64,000 bases of DNA from Flavobacteriaceae bacterium. GTDB taxonomy: Bacteria > Bacteroidota > Bacteroidia > Flavobacteriales > Flavobacteriaceae. The translations under genes and the position numbers were made by a program. How positions within the stretch are numbered: the stretch's first letter is position 1; every line of letters starts with the position of its first letter. Shown one piece after another: positions 40,358 through 50,390 of this stretch. The notes beneath the pieces were generated by a model. The model was not told the DNA's origin, did not search any database, and worked only from the letters and a program-made list of their open reading frames with translations. Location of the stretch: NCBI GenBank assembly GCA_016649715.1, contig JAENXC010000011.1, positions 50,983 to 114,982 of the forward strand. Direction: 5' to 3'.

Positions 40358-41503
40358 CTATTTTTTCAACCCCAAAATACTAAAAAACAGGCTGAACAAT
40401 ATTATCTGAATTCCCAAAAGCATTAGTGTAACTGCCGGGATTACGGTTCGGAAAACCGCCGTATTATTAATGTCCCCAAAACTTGTTTCCTGCCAATCCC
40501 AATAGGCCGAAATACTTAAAACAATTCCAACAATAACGAGGATTAGCCCCAAAATTAACCCTTTTTCCAAATTGATAAATTTAAAAAGGCGATCGTATTT
40601 ATTCGACTTTGGAAGCAGGTCGTTTTCTACCGTAAAAACCTTTGTGAGCCCGTAAAAAAGGATGAATTGGAACCCAATTAACACAAAGCCAGAAGTGAAG
40701 AGAAGTGTATGTACGTCAAAATTTACAGTGCCGATGGAAACGGGGCCAGCTATTAAAAAAGCGGAAGTGATAACTCCAAATACCATCAACAACAGTCCAG
40801 GAATCAAAAAAAGCCAGTTGGGACTGTAGAGTACCAAAAATCGTAAATGCCGCCATCCGTCGCGCCAGGTGTTTAAGTGTGGCGGGCGGGTGCGACCATC
40901 GGGTGAAAGTACAGTGGGAACTTCAGCTATTTTTAGGTTTTTAAGGCTTGCTTTTACAATCATTTCACTGGCAAATTCCATGCCCGTGGTTTTTAGTTCC
41001 ATTTTGTAATAGGCTTCTTTGCTGAAACCGCGCAGCCCGCAGTGAAAATCGCCAATTTTGCTTTTAAAGAACAACCTTCCAATAAATGAAAGCACGGGAT
41101 TGCCCAAATATTTGTGCAGAAAAGGCATCGCGCCTTTTTTTATTCCGCCCTTAAAACGATTGCCCATCACCAAATCATTCCCTTCGCGAAGTTTTGAAAC
41201 GTAGGGCATCAAATTGTTGAAATCATAACTATCATCGGCATCGCCCATAATTACATATTTGCCATTGGCGGCTTCAATGCCACCGCGCAGCGCGCTTCCG
41301 TAGCCTTTTTGTGGAACGTTTACGACGGTGGCGTTTAAATTTTTCGCAATTTGCTGAGACCCGTCCGTGCTGCCATTATCAGCAATGATTACTTCACCAT
41401 TAATATTTTCGCGCTCAAAAAAACCTTGCGCTTTTTCAATACAAACGGCAAGCGTTTCAGCTTCGTTAAGGCAGGGCATGACAACCGATAATTCTACATT
41501 CAT
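40358..41503 (-). CDS. Family 2 glycosyltransferase with C-terminal membrane helices
   Basis: The 381-residue protein has a GT2 domain (1-230): ELSVVMPCLNEAETLAVCI, ADNGSTDGSQQI and the metal site IMGDADDSYDF (about 92). Three to four transmembrane helices follow (about 240-265, 275-300, 315-340, 350-375). This layout is common in polyprenyl-phosphate glycosyltransferases of the GtrB/DPM type. Its start overlaps the end of the upstream membrane-protein gene by 4 bases (41500-41503), so they are co-translated and possibly a donor-synthase plus GT-C pair. Confidence 0.88.
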   Translation of the reverse strand: MNVELSVVMPCLNEAETLAVCIEKAQGFFERENINGEVIIADNGSTDGSQQIAKNLNATVVNVPQKGYGSALRGGIEAANGKYVIMGDADDSYDFNNLMPYVSKLREGNDLVMGNRFKGGIKKGAMPFLHKYLGNPVLSFIGRLFFKSKIGDFHCGLRGFSKEAYYKMELKTTGMEFASEMIVKASLKNLKIAEVPTVLSPDGRTRPPHLNTWRDGWRHLRFLVLYSPNWLFLIPGLLLMVFGVITSAFLIAGPVSIGTVNFDVHTLLFTSGFVLIGFQFILFYGLTKVFTVENDLLPKSNKYDRLFKFINLEKGLILGLILVIVGIVLSISAYWDWQETSFGDINNTAVFRTVIPAVTLMLLGIQIILFSLFFSILGLKK

Positions 41504-42810
41504 GGTTTTGAAGTTATTTTTCTGAATAAAATAATACCGATTAAAATGGCGAAAAAGTAATTATAAAACAAATAGCGCATAATGGAATGTGAAGCAAAAG
41601 CCACAATAAACGCGTTGGAAACGATGAGCGTAGTGGCGAAGAGCAACATACCGTTGTAAAGCGACCATTTTTTTAGCGTGATGATTGCACTGTAAAGAAA
41701 AAGAAGCATCACGAAAACAAAAATTAAAACTCCTTTAAAACCGTGAAATACTCCTTCAAAAAAGATTGAAATGTAATTGCTGAAATTATTTTTCACCAAA
41801 ACGGGAAGCATATCTTTTGCAGCTTTTTCCGTTAGCACCACGTTTTCGCCCACTTTATCAGTTTTGCTTTCAAAATAATACATTGCGGGCACATGAAAGG
41901 TTTGGTTGCATATGACGGGGAAATTATCGTGAAAAACCTTGTATTCTGCTGCAGCGCCACCACTTATTTTTGAACTTAAAAGCCCCAAACTGTCAAGTGT
42001 TTTATAGGTTTTAAGAAAAAGTATCTTTTCATCTTCCGTTTTTAATTTCACCGCATCTTCTTTTTCTGAAACAAAAAGGGGCAAAGTAAGTGCATTTACA
42101 TAGCTAAAGGGCGTTGACACAAAAAAACCGTGGACTATTTTGTGATAGGTTTTATCCAAAGTTTGTGTGGCGAGCGGTAACAGAAGTAGAATTAATAAGA
42201 AAAAAATCGTCGGTTTTTTTATGCTGTTTTTCCGCTCTTTCAGCAAATACAGCACTACGAGTATTGGCGCCACGATGATAAACTGCCCTCGTGTAAGACA
42301 TAAAAGTATAAAGGCTGCGGAAAGGTGGATTATTCTTTTTGGCCGTTCTTTGAAGCTGTGCCTGCCGGCAGGCAGGAAAAAATCAAAGGAAAAAGAAAGC
42401 AACAATAGATAAAGTGGATAGGAAAGTCCTTCCGAACAAATATTGTTACCAATGTAAAGCGGCGGAAAATACGGAAATATAAGCACTGCCAATAATGCGA
42501 AATATTCCCAATAGCGCAATTTTAATAACTGTTTGCAGTTGTTGGCAAGCACGTGAATTGAAATGAAACCAAACAATAATTGAAAACCGACAACGGCGAT
42601 GTTGTAAAAGTTTCCGAAAAACAAATCGAACACACGCAAGAAAATTCCATAGCCGGGAAATCTGTAAAAATGCAGCCTGAAATAAGTATTGGTGTCTGGC
42701 GAATAAATGGCGGGTTGAAAAATTAAAAACCAAAAAAGAGCCAAATAAATTACAAGAAGTAAAATATCAACACTCGAAAGCTTTAGGTTTTTTGCGGAAT
42801 TTTTGAACAA
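41500..42810 (-). CDS. Polytopic membrane protein of the polysaccharide locus
   Basis: The 436-residue protein has about ten to eleven hydrophobic helices and an external loop of about 110 residues (about 215-330). PDTNTYFRLHFYRFPGYGIFLRVF after helix 1 recalls the acidic external loop of GT-C-like proteins (given here as SPDTNTYFRLHFYRFPGYG). No firm family match; it could be a GT-C enzyme or a polymerase-like protein. It is coupled with the GT2 gene (4-base overlap). A palindromic element (42361-42376) encodes LPAGR in a cytoplasmic loop. Low-complexity Phe/Leu-rich helices hinder assignment. Confidence 0.7.
   Translation of the reverse strand: MFKNSAKNLKLSSVDILLLVIYLALFWFLIFQPAIYSPDTNTYFRLHFYRFPGYGIFLRVFDLFFGNFYNIAVVGFQLLFGFISIHVLANNCKQLLKLRYWEYFALLAVLIFPYFPPLYIGNNICSEGLSYPLYLLLLSFSFDFFLPAGRHSFKERPKRIIHLSAAFILLCLTRGQFIIVAPILVVLYLLKERKNSIKKPTIFFLLILLLLPLATQTLDKTYHKIVHGFFVSTPFSYVNALTLPLFVSEKEDAVKLKTEDEKILFLKTYKTLDSLGLLSSKISGGAAAEYKVFHDNFPVICNQTFHVPAMYYFESKTDKVGENVVLTEKAAKDMLPVLVKNNFSNYISIFFEGVFHGFKGVLIFVFVMLLFLYSAIITLKKWSLYNGMLLFATTLIVSNAFIVAFASHSIMRYLFYNYFFAILIGIILFRKITSKP
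42361..42376. repeat. GC-rich palindromic element inside the membrane-protein gene
   Basis: CCTGCCGGCAGGCAGG is identical to the element at 18268-18283. On the coding (minus) strand it reads FLPAGRHSF, in frame, in a loop between helices. Confidence 0.8.
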
Positions 42811-42894
42811 TTTGAGCGTTTTAATTAATTTTCTGTGGGACTGTAAAACTAAAAATAAATTTTAGCTTTACATGTTTATAATAAAAGCCTTTTT

Positions 42895-43893
42895 TTGAAA
42901 AAAAGTAACCTTAGTACCGACCCTTTTTCAGTAAAAAAATTTACCGCGGAAGATAAACCTTCGTGGGACAATTTTATACGTACCGCTAAAAATAGTACAT
43001 TTTTGTTCCAAAGGGATTTTATGGACTATCATTCCGATAGATTTAAGGACCATTCGCTGCTAATCTATAAAAACGAACTATTAATTGCCGTACTTCCCGC
43101 AAATATTTTAGATGGGGAACTTCATTCGCACCAAGGCTTAACGTACGGCGGGCTGGTTTTGGGCAGAAAAGTTACTTTTGAAGAAACAATTCAAATTTTT
43201 AAAAATGTGCTTTCTTTTTTGAAAAATGAAGGAATTGCCGTTTTAAACCTAAAATTACTTCCAAAAATTTATCACCAACTACCGAGTGACGAAATAGATT
43301 ATTTGCTATTTCTCGTGAAAGCTGCTTTAATACGAAGGGATATCACAAGTTGCGTCGAGAACGAAAACCGCTTGAAAATGGCATCTTCAAATAGGTTGCG
43401 CGGAATTAAAAAAGGTATAAAAAATGAATTGGGAGTGAGGGAAGAAGCACACTTCAAATCTTTTTGGGAAGAAGTTTTAGAGCCAAATTTAAAACTTGCC
43501 CACAATCAAAAACCAGTGCATTCTTTGGAAGAAATTGCGCTGTTGCAATCGCGTTTTTCTGAGAATATAAAACAGTTCAATGTGTATAAAAACACCGAAA
43601 TAGTGGCTGGGACAACCATTTTTGAAACCGATAAAGTTGCTCACGCCCAATACATTTCGGCAAACGAAACAGGGAAACAAAATGGAGCGTTGGATTTTCT
43701 TTTCAATCATTTACTGGAACATTTTTCACATAAAAAATATTTTGATTTTGGAATTGTAAATGAAAAGCAGGGCACAAAAATCAACCAAGGCTTGCTCCAT
43801 TGGAAGGAAACCTTTGGCGGCCGAAGTATTGTGCACGATTTTTACGAAATCAAAACCGAGAACCACCAACTTTTAAACAATATTTTTATATGA
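42895..43893 (+). CDS. FemAB/GNAT-like acyltransferase
   Basis: The 332-residue soluble protein starts at TTG 42895 ([16 protein letters not shown]). It has the tandem GNAT fold of FemAB-like enzymes: an N-terminal domain with [20 protein letters not shown], a middle [10 protein letters not shown] strand, and a second domain with [16 protein letters not shown] and [27 protein letters not shown] (read as the acceptor end). Such proteins N-acylate amino sugars or peptidoglycan cross-bridges. The gene overlaps the sugar aminotransferase by 4 bases (ATGA), so I infer that it acylates the amino group that enzyme installs. Confidence 0.78.
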   Translation: MKKSNLSTDPFSVKKFTAEDKPSWDNFIRTAKNSTFLFQRDFMDYHSDRFKDHSLLIYKNELLIAVLPANILDGELHSHQGLTYGGLVLGRKVTFEETIQIFKNVLSFLKNEGIAVLNLKLLPKIYHQLPSDEIDYLLFLVKAALIRRDITSCVENENRLKMASSNRLRGIKKGIKNELGVREEAHFKSFWEEVLEPNLKLAHNQKPVHSLEEIALLQSRFSENIKQFNVYKNTEIVAGTTIFETDKVAHAQYISANETGKQNGALDFLFNHLLEHFSHKKYFDFGIVNEKQGTKINQGLLHWKETFGGRSIVHDFYEIKTENHQLLNNIFI

Positions 43894-44990
43894 TTCCCTT
43901 TTTGGATTTAAAAGCAATAAATCAGCATTTTGAAACCGATTTCCAAAACAGTTTTCGGCAGTTTTTGGATTCCGGATATTACATTTTGGGAAGCCAAGTG
44001 AAGTCGTTCGAGGCCAACTTTGCTAGGTTTTGTGGGGCAAAGCATTGTATTGGCGTGGGAAACGGACTGGACGCACTGCGTTTAATTTTGGAAGGGTACA
44101 AAATACTTGGGAAACTAAAGGAAAATGATGAAGTTTTGGTTGCCTCAAACACTTATATCGCCACGATTTTGGCAATAAAACAGGCAGGCTTAAACCCCGT
44201 TTTGGTGGAAGCGGATTTGGATACCTATAATTTTGATTTGGAATCACTTCAAAAATCAATTTCCGAAAAAACAAAAGCCGTAATGCCCGTTCATCTTTAC
44301 GGACAGCTTTCGCCCATGGATGAAATTTTGAAGATTTCAAAAGCACACAATCTATTGGTTATTGAAGACGCTGCCCAAGCCCACGGCGCAAAAAACGAAG
44401 AAGGTAAACGCGCAGGAAATATTGGCGATGCTGCGGGTTTCAGTTTTTATCCCACCAAAAATCTCGGTGCGCTGGGTGATGCGGGAGCGGTAACCACAAA
44501 TGACGATGCCTTGGCAGAAGTGATAAAAAAACTGAGAAATTACGGGGCATCTACAAAATATGTGAACGAACTTTTGGGTTTCAATTCCAGATTGGACGAG
44601 CTGCAAGCCGCGTTTTTGAACTGTAAATTACCAACCTTGGATTCCGACAACGAACGTCGACGTTCAATTGCAAAAAAGTATATTTCCGAAATAGAAAACG
44701 ATAAGATTTCCCTTCCAAAATACGACGGTAGTGAAAACCACATCTTCCATCTTTTTGTGGTTCGAGTGAAAAATAGGTACAGTTTTATTGACTATTTGGA
44801 CCGAAACGGGATTGGCCATTTAATCCATTATCCACTTCCGCCGCACAAGCAGCAGGCACTTTTGGAGTTTTCACATTTATCTTTTCCAATCACGGAACAA
44901 ATTCATAATGAAATTATCAGTCTTCCGATCAGTCCAGTGCTTAGTAACGAAGAAGTGGAAACTGTAATATCGGTTCTAAATAAATACTAA
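43890..44990 (+). CDS. DegT/DnrJ/EryC1 sugar aminotransferase (FdtB/QdtB-like)
   Basis: The 366-residue protein starts at ATG 43890 ([20 protein letters not shown]), which overlaps the previous stop (ATGA). The PLP enzyme has [13 protein letters not shown] near residue 55, [16 protein letters not shown] near 88, [11 protein letters not shown] with the PLP-stacking Asp and Gln, and the PLP Lys in [16 protein letters not shown] (about 190). The family converts a keto-sugar nucleotide to an amino sugar. GNGLDALRL and an FdtA-like isomerase gene (50377-50790) in the same locus point to dTDP-3-amino-3,6-dideoxyhexose (Fuc3N or Qui3N) rather than a 4-amino sugar. The exact isomer cannot be told. 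Confidence 0.9.
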   Translation: MIPFLDLKAINQHFETDFQNSFRQFLDSGYYILGSQVKSFEANFARFCGAKHCIGVGNGLDALRLILEGYKILGKLKENDEVLVASNTYIATILAIKQAGLNPVLVEADLDTYNFDLESLQKSISEKTKAVMPVHLYGQLSPMDEILKISKAHNLLVIEDAAQAHGAKNEEGKRAGNIGDAAGFSFYPTKNLGALGDAGAVTTNDDALAEVIKKLRNYGASTKYVNELLGFNSRLDELQAAFLNCKLPTLDSDNERRRSIAKKYISEIENDKISLPKYDGSENHIFHLFVVRVKNRYSFIDYLDRNGIGHLIHYPLPPHKQQALLEFSHLSFPITEQIHNEIISLPISPVLSNEEVETVISVLNKY

Positions 44991-46286
44991 TTGAAAATTC
45001 CACAATCCATACGCGGCAATTTGCTTTTAAAGATGACTTCCTTGAATGCGGTTGTTATTACAATTCGCTTAATTATTTCCGCGGTGGTTCAGCGCTTATT
45101 GACCGAATATGTTGGGCCGGTGGGCCAGTATAAAATTGGGCAGCTACGGAGTTTGTCGCAACTTTTAACATCTGTCGCGTCTTTGGGTACGTTTAATGGC
45201 ATTATAAAATATATTGCGGAGTACAAAAAAGATGAAATACAGTTACAAAAACTATTTTCCACCGTATTTGTATTTTCAATAATTGGGGTTTCCGTTTCAA
45301 CTTCGGTACTTCTGTTTTTTTCTTCAGAAATTAGCACGTATTTATTTTCGACTACAGATTATTCATATTTAATAAAATTAACGGCTGTCATCGTGCCTTT
45401 TATAGCTGTTCAAAGAGTTTTTAACGGCGTTATAAACGGACTTTCAGAATATAAAAAATACGCTAAAATAGACTTGATTAGCTATTTTATAAGCATAACC
45501 TTAACTATTGTTTTTCTATTTCAGTATAACCTGACTGGAGTTTTGGTAGCCATTGCCATTACGCCAGTTATTCAGGTTTTGGTGATGCTATTCTTTTTTT
45601 ATAAAGTGCTGCGGGAGTACATTCAGTTTAAAGGATTGAAACTGGAAACCCCAATGGCAAAAGCCCTTTTGGCCTTTACGGTTATGTCTGTTGTCTCCTC
45701 TATTTTATTGCCCATTGTGGAAATAGACATCCGCAGTATGCTCGATGATAAACTATCGGGAAGGGATGCGGGTATTTGGACCAATATGACTTTTATTTCA
45801 CAGAATTATATGGTGTTTTCAAGTTCGCTATTTACGTTGTACGTTATTCCAAAATTCGCTGGAATATATGATTTCACGGGCTTCAAGAAAGAAGTAATAT
45901 CAATATATAAAACACTATTGCCCCTTTTTGCAGCTGGAATGATTTTGGTCTTTTTAATGAGAAATGTTATTATTGAACTTATATATCCCGGGCAAGTGGA
46001 AATGGCTCCCCTCTTTAAATGGCAACTTATGGGCGACTTTGTCCGTTTAGCATCATTAATTTTGGCGCATCAGTTTTTGGCTAAAAAACTGGTGCTTAAT
46101 TTTATAATCACAGAAATTTTGTCGCTTTCAATATTTTACGGCTTAGCATACTTTTTAGTTGGAAAATTTCAAGTGGAAGGCGTGGTAATAGCACATTTTA
46201 TTAGGTGCTTAATTACATTCTGTGTAATATTATATTTGGTAATACGCTATTTTAAGAAACAAGAAAATAAATTAGAAACCAATTAA
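44991..46286 (+). CDS. Wzx-like O-antigen/polysaccharide flippase
   Basis: The 431-residue protein has about 12 transmembrane helices of the MATE/MOP superfamily polysaccharide-transporter type. MTSLNAVVITIRLIISAVVQ and YVGPVGQYKIGQLRSLSQL in the first helices fit Wzx (WzxE-like). It would flip undecaprenyl-diphosphate-linked repeat units to the outer face of the inner membrane. The TTG start directly follows the aminotransferase stop (44988-44990); an ATG 14 codons later is the alternative. It lies between aminotransferase and acyltransferase genes, an arrangement normal for Wzx/Wzy loci; no clear Wzy was recognised. Confidence 0.88.
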   Translation: MKIPQSIRGNLLLKMTSLNAVVITIRLIISAVVQRLLTEYVGPVGQYKIGQLRSLSQLLTSVASLGTFNGIIKYIAEYKKDEIQLQKLFSTVFVFSIIGVSVSTSVLLFFSSEISTYLFSTTDYSYLIKLTAVIVPFIAVQRVFNGVINGLSEYKKYAKIDLISYFISITLTIVFLFQYNLTGVLVAIAITPVIQVLVMLFFFYKVLREYIQFKGLKLETPMAKALLAFTVMSVVSSILLPIVEIDIRSMLDDKLSGRDAGIWTNMTFISQNYMVFSSSLFTLYVIPKFAGIYDFTGFKKEVISIYKTLLPLFAAGMILVFLMRNVIIELIYPGQVEMAPLFKWQLMGDFVRLASLILAHQFLAKKLVLNFIITEILSLSIFYGLAYFLVGKFQVEGVVIAHFIRCLITFCVILYLVIRYFKKQENKLETN

Positions 46287-46294
46287 ATAAGAAA

Positions 46295-46855
46295 GTGAAG
46301 ATTTTTTTCATAAAAGTATATCGCTCTTTAAGGAGGTTTAAATACGCTTTCTTCTCAAATAATAGAAATATTGAAGGAAGTTATAAAGCCCATCAGCCAG
46401 TTGTTTGCAATGGTCTGGGAAAAATTTCTTTTGGGGCTAACGTAAATTTTGGGGTGATAAATTCGCCGTTTTTTTACAATTCCTACTCCTATATTGAAGC
46501 GAGGAACAAAGACGCAATCATCTCTTTCGGAAACAATGTGAATATAAATAACAGTTTTTCTGTGATTTCTGAAATGCGAATCACGATATGCAACGATGTT
46601 TTGATTGGTTATAATTGCCAAATTGCTGATAGTGATTTTCACGATTTAAGAAGAGACAAAAGGCAACAAACCGACCCATCTCCCAAGGAAGTGATTATAA
46701 ATAATAACGTCTTTATAGGTAATAATGTAACAATCTTGAAGGGTGTTGTGCTCGGGGAAAATGTGGTGGTTGCCAGCGGTTCGGTAGTGACCAAAAGCTT
46801 TCCTGAAAATGTAATTATCGGCGGCGTGCCCGCAAAAATTCTAAGGGAACTTTAG
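46295..46855 (+). CDS. Hexapeptide-repeat (left-handed beta-helix) acyltransferase
   Basis: The 186-residue protein starts at GTG 46295 (MKIFFIKVYRSLRRFKY). From about residue 45 it shows hexapeptide repeats: ISFGANVNFGV, ISFGNNVNINNS, ICNDVLIGYNCQIADSDFHD with the His of the active site, and NNVFIGNNVTILKGVVLGENVVVASGSVVTKSF, ending IIGGVPAKILREL. It is close to WcaF/colanic-acid-type O-acetyltransferases, and an N-acyl role (FdtC-like) is possible. Spacing of 8 bases from the flippase stop suggests one operon. Confidence 0.88.
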   Translation: MKIFFIKVYRSLRRFKYAFFSNNRNIEGSYKAHQPVVCNGLGKISFGANVNFGVINSPFFYNSYSYIEARNKDAIISFGNNVNINNSFSVISEMRITICNDVLIGYNCQIADSDFHDLRRDKRQQTDPSPKEVIINNNVFIGNNVTILKGVVLGENVVVASGSVVTKSFPENVIIGGVPAKILREL

Positions 46856-46969
46856 TTTTCCAAATCTTCAAATATTTTTTACAACTTTTATAAAATGAAA
46901 TGGTTGCTCCTGCCTGATTTCTGAAATAATCCCGTGGATAATTGGGCAAAGTGAACAAGTGTTTATAGC

Positions 46970-46977
46970 TATCTTTG
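46970..46977 (+). promoter_or_regulatory. -7 box before the 327-aa gene
   Basis: TATCTTTG is a full match to TAnnTTTG, 25 bases before ATG 47003. A TTG at 46942-46944 lies 25 bases upstream, slightly too far. Confidence 0.55.
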
Positions 46978-47002
46978 CAAAAAAATCTAGAGCTTAATTT
47001 TT

Positions 47003-47986
47003 ATGACGCAAACTCTTTTTAATCCCTTTAAGGATTTGATTTTTGACGAACATTTCTGCTTCCTTTCCGGTGTTTTGACCACTGAAACTATGACCGTTTT
47101 CCCGCAGTGGTTGATGGATCATTTTAAATTTGGCGATGAACGGATTGAGATGATGGACAAAACCAAATCCTATACGTATGCCGACCTTAAATTGCCCTGT
47201 TCCTCTGAAGTGAAATATGCTTTTGACGAATTGAATATAAAAATTCAAGCAGCGTATAAAAATGGTTTTGAAGGAATGAAAGCACTAAATCAGGAGCTCC
47301 TTTTTCAGTGGACAGGAAGAATGGTTTATGGACTTTTATACTACGAGATGCTTTATGAAAGAGACAGATTGTTAAGACAAGGCGAGGAATTTGAGCTTTC
47401 CACCGCGCTTCGGGAACGCTTTGGTCGCTTCCATTTGATGCTACAATCTTTGATAGAACCAATATCTTTTGTTGGAAAAAAACCGTGGAGCATCGTTGTT
47501 TTTCCACTTAAATATTCTGCCGATATCTTTAGCTATCGCGATGATGCAATCAATTTGATGTTCTCGTTCGGAGTGAATGGTTTTGGGTTTATTGCGTGTT
47601 TGCAGGACAATGGCGTAATCGGGGAGAAGGAAAAAGAATTACTCGATAAAATGAAAGGCTGCGTTTTACACCCCATCCAATTTGAGGAATTGTACGCGCG
47701 GTTTCATTATTTAGATTATATATTGCAGTACAAACCTGAATACAAAATAGAAAACGAAGATGACGGGATTACCATAGAAGCCCTTCCAATTGAGGCTGTC
47801 AGTAACAAACCAATTTTTGGGTTTTGGGATGAGGATATATTTGCCCAATTGCTCGCCAATTATTGGCAGGTTTACGGAATTGAAAGAGAAGATATCCTCA
47901 AATTTCAAAAACCGCCGCTCAGTTTTCTTGAAAACCCATATACCAAGGATTTTATTAATCCAGAATCCATTGATTTGCCGTTCTAA
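47003..47986 (+). CDS. Unrecognised 327-aa cytosolic protein
   Basis: I do not recognise the family. The protein (MTQTLFNPFKDLIFDEHFCF) has no signal peptide or membrane helix. It looks mixed alpha/beta with aromatic-rich motifs PQWLMDHFKFGDERIEMMD, a central helix with YYEMLYERDRLLRQGEEF and a C-terminal GFWDEDIFAQLLANYWQ. It has its own probable promoter (46970-46977), interrupts the polysaccharide genes and converges with a glycosyltransferase gene one base away. Such proteins of unknown function occur singly in flavobacteria (from memory). Nothing in the sequence ties it to sugar chemistry. Confidence 0.7.
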   Translation: MTQTLFNPFKDLIFDEHFCFLSGVLTTETMTVFPQWLMDHFKFGDERIEMMDKTKSYTYADLKLPCSSEVKYAFDELNIKIQAAYKNGFEGMKALNQELLFQWTGRMVYGLLYYEMLYERDRLLRQGEEFELSTALRERFGRFHLMLQSLIEPISFVGKKPWSIVVFPLKYSADIFSYRDDAINLMFSFGVNGFGFIACLQDNGVIGEKEKELLDKMKGCVLHPIQFEELYARFHYLDYILQYKPEYKIENEDDGITIEALPIEAVSNKPIFGFWDEDIFAQLLANYWQVYGIEREDILKFQKPPLSFLENPYTKDFINPESIDLPF

Positions 47987-49123
47987 CTATTTTTCCCAAA
48001 CTTCCAGATATTTTTTGACGATGGAAATATAGTTGTGTTCCCGTTCAATAAATGATCTGGCGTTTTTGCCTATTTCCAAAATGTTTTCGGGGTTTTCAAT
48101 CAACCAACTTAATTTTGAAACCAAACTTTCAATATCTGGAAGGGCATTGATGCAAACTTCGTCTTCCTTCAAATTGTAACGTTCCAAAAACTCTTTTTCG
48201 GCTCCCGTAAAAACCACTTTTCCTTTTGCCATCGCTTCCAAAGCGTTGTAGCCTTGGTCATAAGCAAACACTTGGTCCAAAAGAATATGTGCTGAATTAT
48301 ATTTCTGAATATATTCTGAATACGGAACGTTTTCAACAGTAATCACTTCGACCTTTTCTGCATATTTCAACTGAATTTTTTTAAGTGCAGCTTCAAAATA
48401 ATCGTTTCCCTTTTTGAAATAATTTGCTCGATTGATACCGTGAAAAATTATTGTTTTACCTACTAAAGAAGTTGGTTCAAACTTTAATTTTTCAGTATTC
48501 ACTGGATTTGGAATCAATCCGAAATATTTTTGAGTTCCCTGTAACGGAATGTCATAATCCAAATCGGAAGCAATTAGGCCGTCCACTTTTTCAAAAACAA
48601 AATCGTGCAAATCTTTGTATTCGGGTTTTAAATATTTCAGGGCTGGAAAAAATTCTTTTTCTGAAACCTTCCCTTCAAAAAGCGGATTGAAAATGGAGTA
48701 ACGGAACTTTTTTTCGAAAGCGTATTTCACACTTGAATAATCGGTTCCGCAGGAAAGCAGGAATAGTTTTTTATTGTTTTGTTTTAAATATGAAATGATT
48801 TCTTTTTCGTATTTCGGCAAGATCCCGAACGGACTTTCGTTTATTAATTGAACAACATCAAAGCCTTTAAATTTTTCTTTCTGCCGAAAAAATTGATTTT
48901 TTAGGGAAAGTGAAGTGATATCCAACCCAAAAAGCTTGAACAGCCCGACTTTCACTTTTTTTAAAATGCCAGTTTCGTATTTACGTTTTAGAAGTATATC
49001 CGAAGGGAAATTTTTAAAAGCATCGCCCGTGGAAACCAGTGTTACTTCATGGCCAAGCATCTGCAATCCTTCTTTTAAGGAATTGTGCAACCTGCTGTAT
49101 TCGCCCACCAAAAGTATTTTCAT
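47987..49123 (-). CDS. GT-B glycosyltransferase (family 4-like)
   Basis: The 378-residue protein starts at ATG 49123 (MKILLVGEYSRLHNSLKEGL); an upstream in-frame start would add only a charged leader overlapping a dispersed repeat. The N-terminal domain has the LHNSLKEGLQMLGHEVTLVS pattern of GT4 enzymes (quoted as LKEGLQMLGHEVTLVS). The C-terminal Rossmann domain has GINRANYFKKGNDYFEAAL and DQVFAYDQGYNALEAMAKGK, where the usual E-x7-E is replaced by Q-GYNALEAM. The donor and acceptor are unknown; it probably acts on the cytosolic face to extend a lipid-linked oligosaccharide. Confidence 0.82.
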   Translation of the reverse strand: MKILLVGEYSRLHNSLKEGLQMLGHEVTLVSTGDAFKNFPSDILLKRKYETGILKKVKVGLFKLFGLDITSLSLKNQFFRQKEKFKGFDVVQLINESPFGILPKYEKEIISYLKQNNKKLFLLSCGTDYSSVKYAFEKKFRYSIFNPLFEGKVSEKEFFPALKYLKPEYKDLHDFVFEKVDGLIASDLDYDIPLQGTQKYFGLIPNPVNTEKLKFEPTSLVGKTIIFHGINRANYFKKGNDYFEAALKKIQLKYAEKVEVITVENVPYSEYIQKYNSAHILLDQVFAYDQGYNALEAMAKGKVVFTGAEKEFLERYNLKEDEVCINALPDIESLVSKLSWLIENPENILEIGKNARSFIEREHNYISIVKKYLEVWEK

Positions 49124-49136
49124 TGTTCGTTTTTTT

Positions 49137-49206
49137 ACCATAAAGCCCACAAATCAAAGGCACAAAGAATTCTCTGTGTCCTCTGTTCCTCTGTGGTTAA
49201 TTTTTT
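49137..49206. repeat. CTCTGTG-type dispersed inverted repeat, copy 1
   Basis: An ACCATAAAGCCCACAAATCA-type left part faces the right part TCTCTGTGTCCTCTG then TTCCTCTGTGGTTAA. Copies 2 and 3 lie at 59705-59766 and 63288-63347, all between genes. Confidence 0.75.
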
Positions 49207-49280
49207 TCACACACCAGATTGAAAGTATTCTTATAAAGTTATATTTGCCTTGTGCAACCAAAAATACACAATAAATAGCG

Positions 49281-50390
49281 ATGGCCGCCCAAAAGAAATT
49301 CAAAGTGTGTTTGGTTTCCATTTCGCTTGCAAAGGGCGGGCTGGAGCGGTCTTGCGCCATGCTTTCGCAAATGTTGGAAGGGCAGGGCCACGAAGTACAT
49401 TTGGTAATTTTGAATAACGAAATAGACTATCCGTACAGCGGTAAACTGCTGAATTTGGGAAAACTGAAAGCCGAAAAGGATACAATGACTAAACGCTTGT
49501 TGCGCTTCCGAAAATTTCGAAATTATTTAAAAAAGGAGCATTTCGATGTCGTGATTGATCACCGCCCTAAAAACAATTTCGAGCGCGAACTGTTTTATTC
49601 AAAATTCATCTATCGTCAACTGAACAAAATTTACGTGATCCACAGTTCCAAAAAAACGGAATACCTCACCGAAAAGCCAGAAGCATTTTCAAAAATCTGC
49701 CGAAAAAATCTTTTAAATGTCGCTGTTTCAAAATATATTGAAACCGAGATTTTGAAAAAACAAGGAATAGAAAATTCAATAACAATCCACAATGCTTTTG
49801 ACCCCGCTTGGGAAAAAGAAAACGGCGATTTTCCCGAAATACTTCAAAAGAAAAAATACATCCTTTCCTACGGCAGATTGGACGATTCCATAAAAGATTT
49901 TTCGTTTTTGATGGAAGCTTTTTCACAATCTAAAGTCTGGGAAAAAGACGTTCACCTCATTATTTTGGGTGATGGAAAAGACAAAGAAATGCTTCAAAAG
50001 TTAGCGGTTTCAAAAGAATGTGGGGAACAGATTTTGTTTTTACCCTTCACCAAAAATCCTTTTGAAATCATTAAAAGCGCTCTTTGTGTAACGCTTACCA
50101 GTAAATATGAAGGTTTCCCGATGGTGCTCGTAGAATCGCTCTCTTTGGGAACACCCGTGATTTCATTGGATATTGTTTCGGGCCCTTCCGAAATTGTGCA
50201 GCACAAAAAAAATGGTTTGCTGATTGCCAAAAGAAGTTTACCTTTATTTGCCGAAGCGTTGCGAAATTTATGTTTTGATGAAGAGCTATACGAAACGCTG
50301 AAAAAGCACGCAAAACCTTCCGTTGAAAAATTTTCAATGCAGGCAATTTCTGAAGAATGGAACCAAACCTTACAACATGCCATCCAATAA
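49281..50390 (+). CDS. GT4 family glycosyltransferase
   Basis: The 369-residue GT-B protein starts MAAQKKFKVCLVSISLAKGG. LAKGGLERSCAMLSQMLEG is the N-terminal acceptor-side loop, RLDDSIKDFSFLMEAFSQ lies at the start of the nucleotide-sugar domain, and YEGFPMVLVESLSLGTPVIS holds the conserved E-x7-E donor-binding motif. It is a retaining transferase using a UDP- or dTDP-type donor. The 3' end overlaps the FdtA-like gene by 14 bases, so the two are coupled; it could transfer the amino sugar that pathway supplies. Confidence 0.9.
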   Translation: MAAQKKFKVCLVSISLAKGGLERSCAMLSQMLEGQGHEVHLVILNNEIDYPYSGKLLNLGKLKAEKDTMTKRLLRFRKFRNYLKKEHFDVVIDHRPKNNFERELFYSKFIYRQLNKIYVIHSSKKTEYLTEKPEAFSKICRKNLLNVAVSKYIETEILKKQGIENSITIHNAFDPAWEKENGDFPEILQKKKYILSYGRLDDSIKDFSFLMEAFSQSKVWEKDVHLIILGDGKDKEMLQKLAVSKECGEQILFLPFTKNPFEIIKSALCVTLTSKYEGFPMVLVESLSLGTPVISLDIVSGPSEIVQHKKNGLLIAKRSLPLFAEALRNLCFDEELYETLKKHAKPSVEKFSMQAISEEWNQTLQHAIQ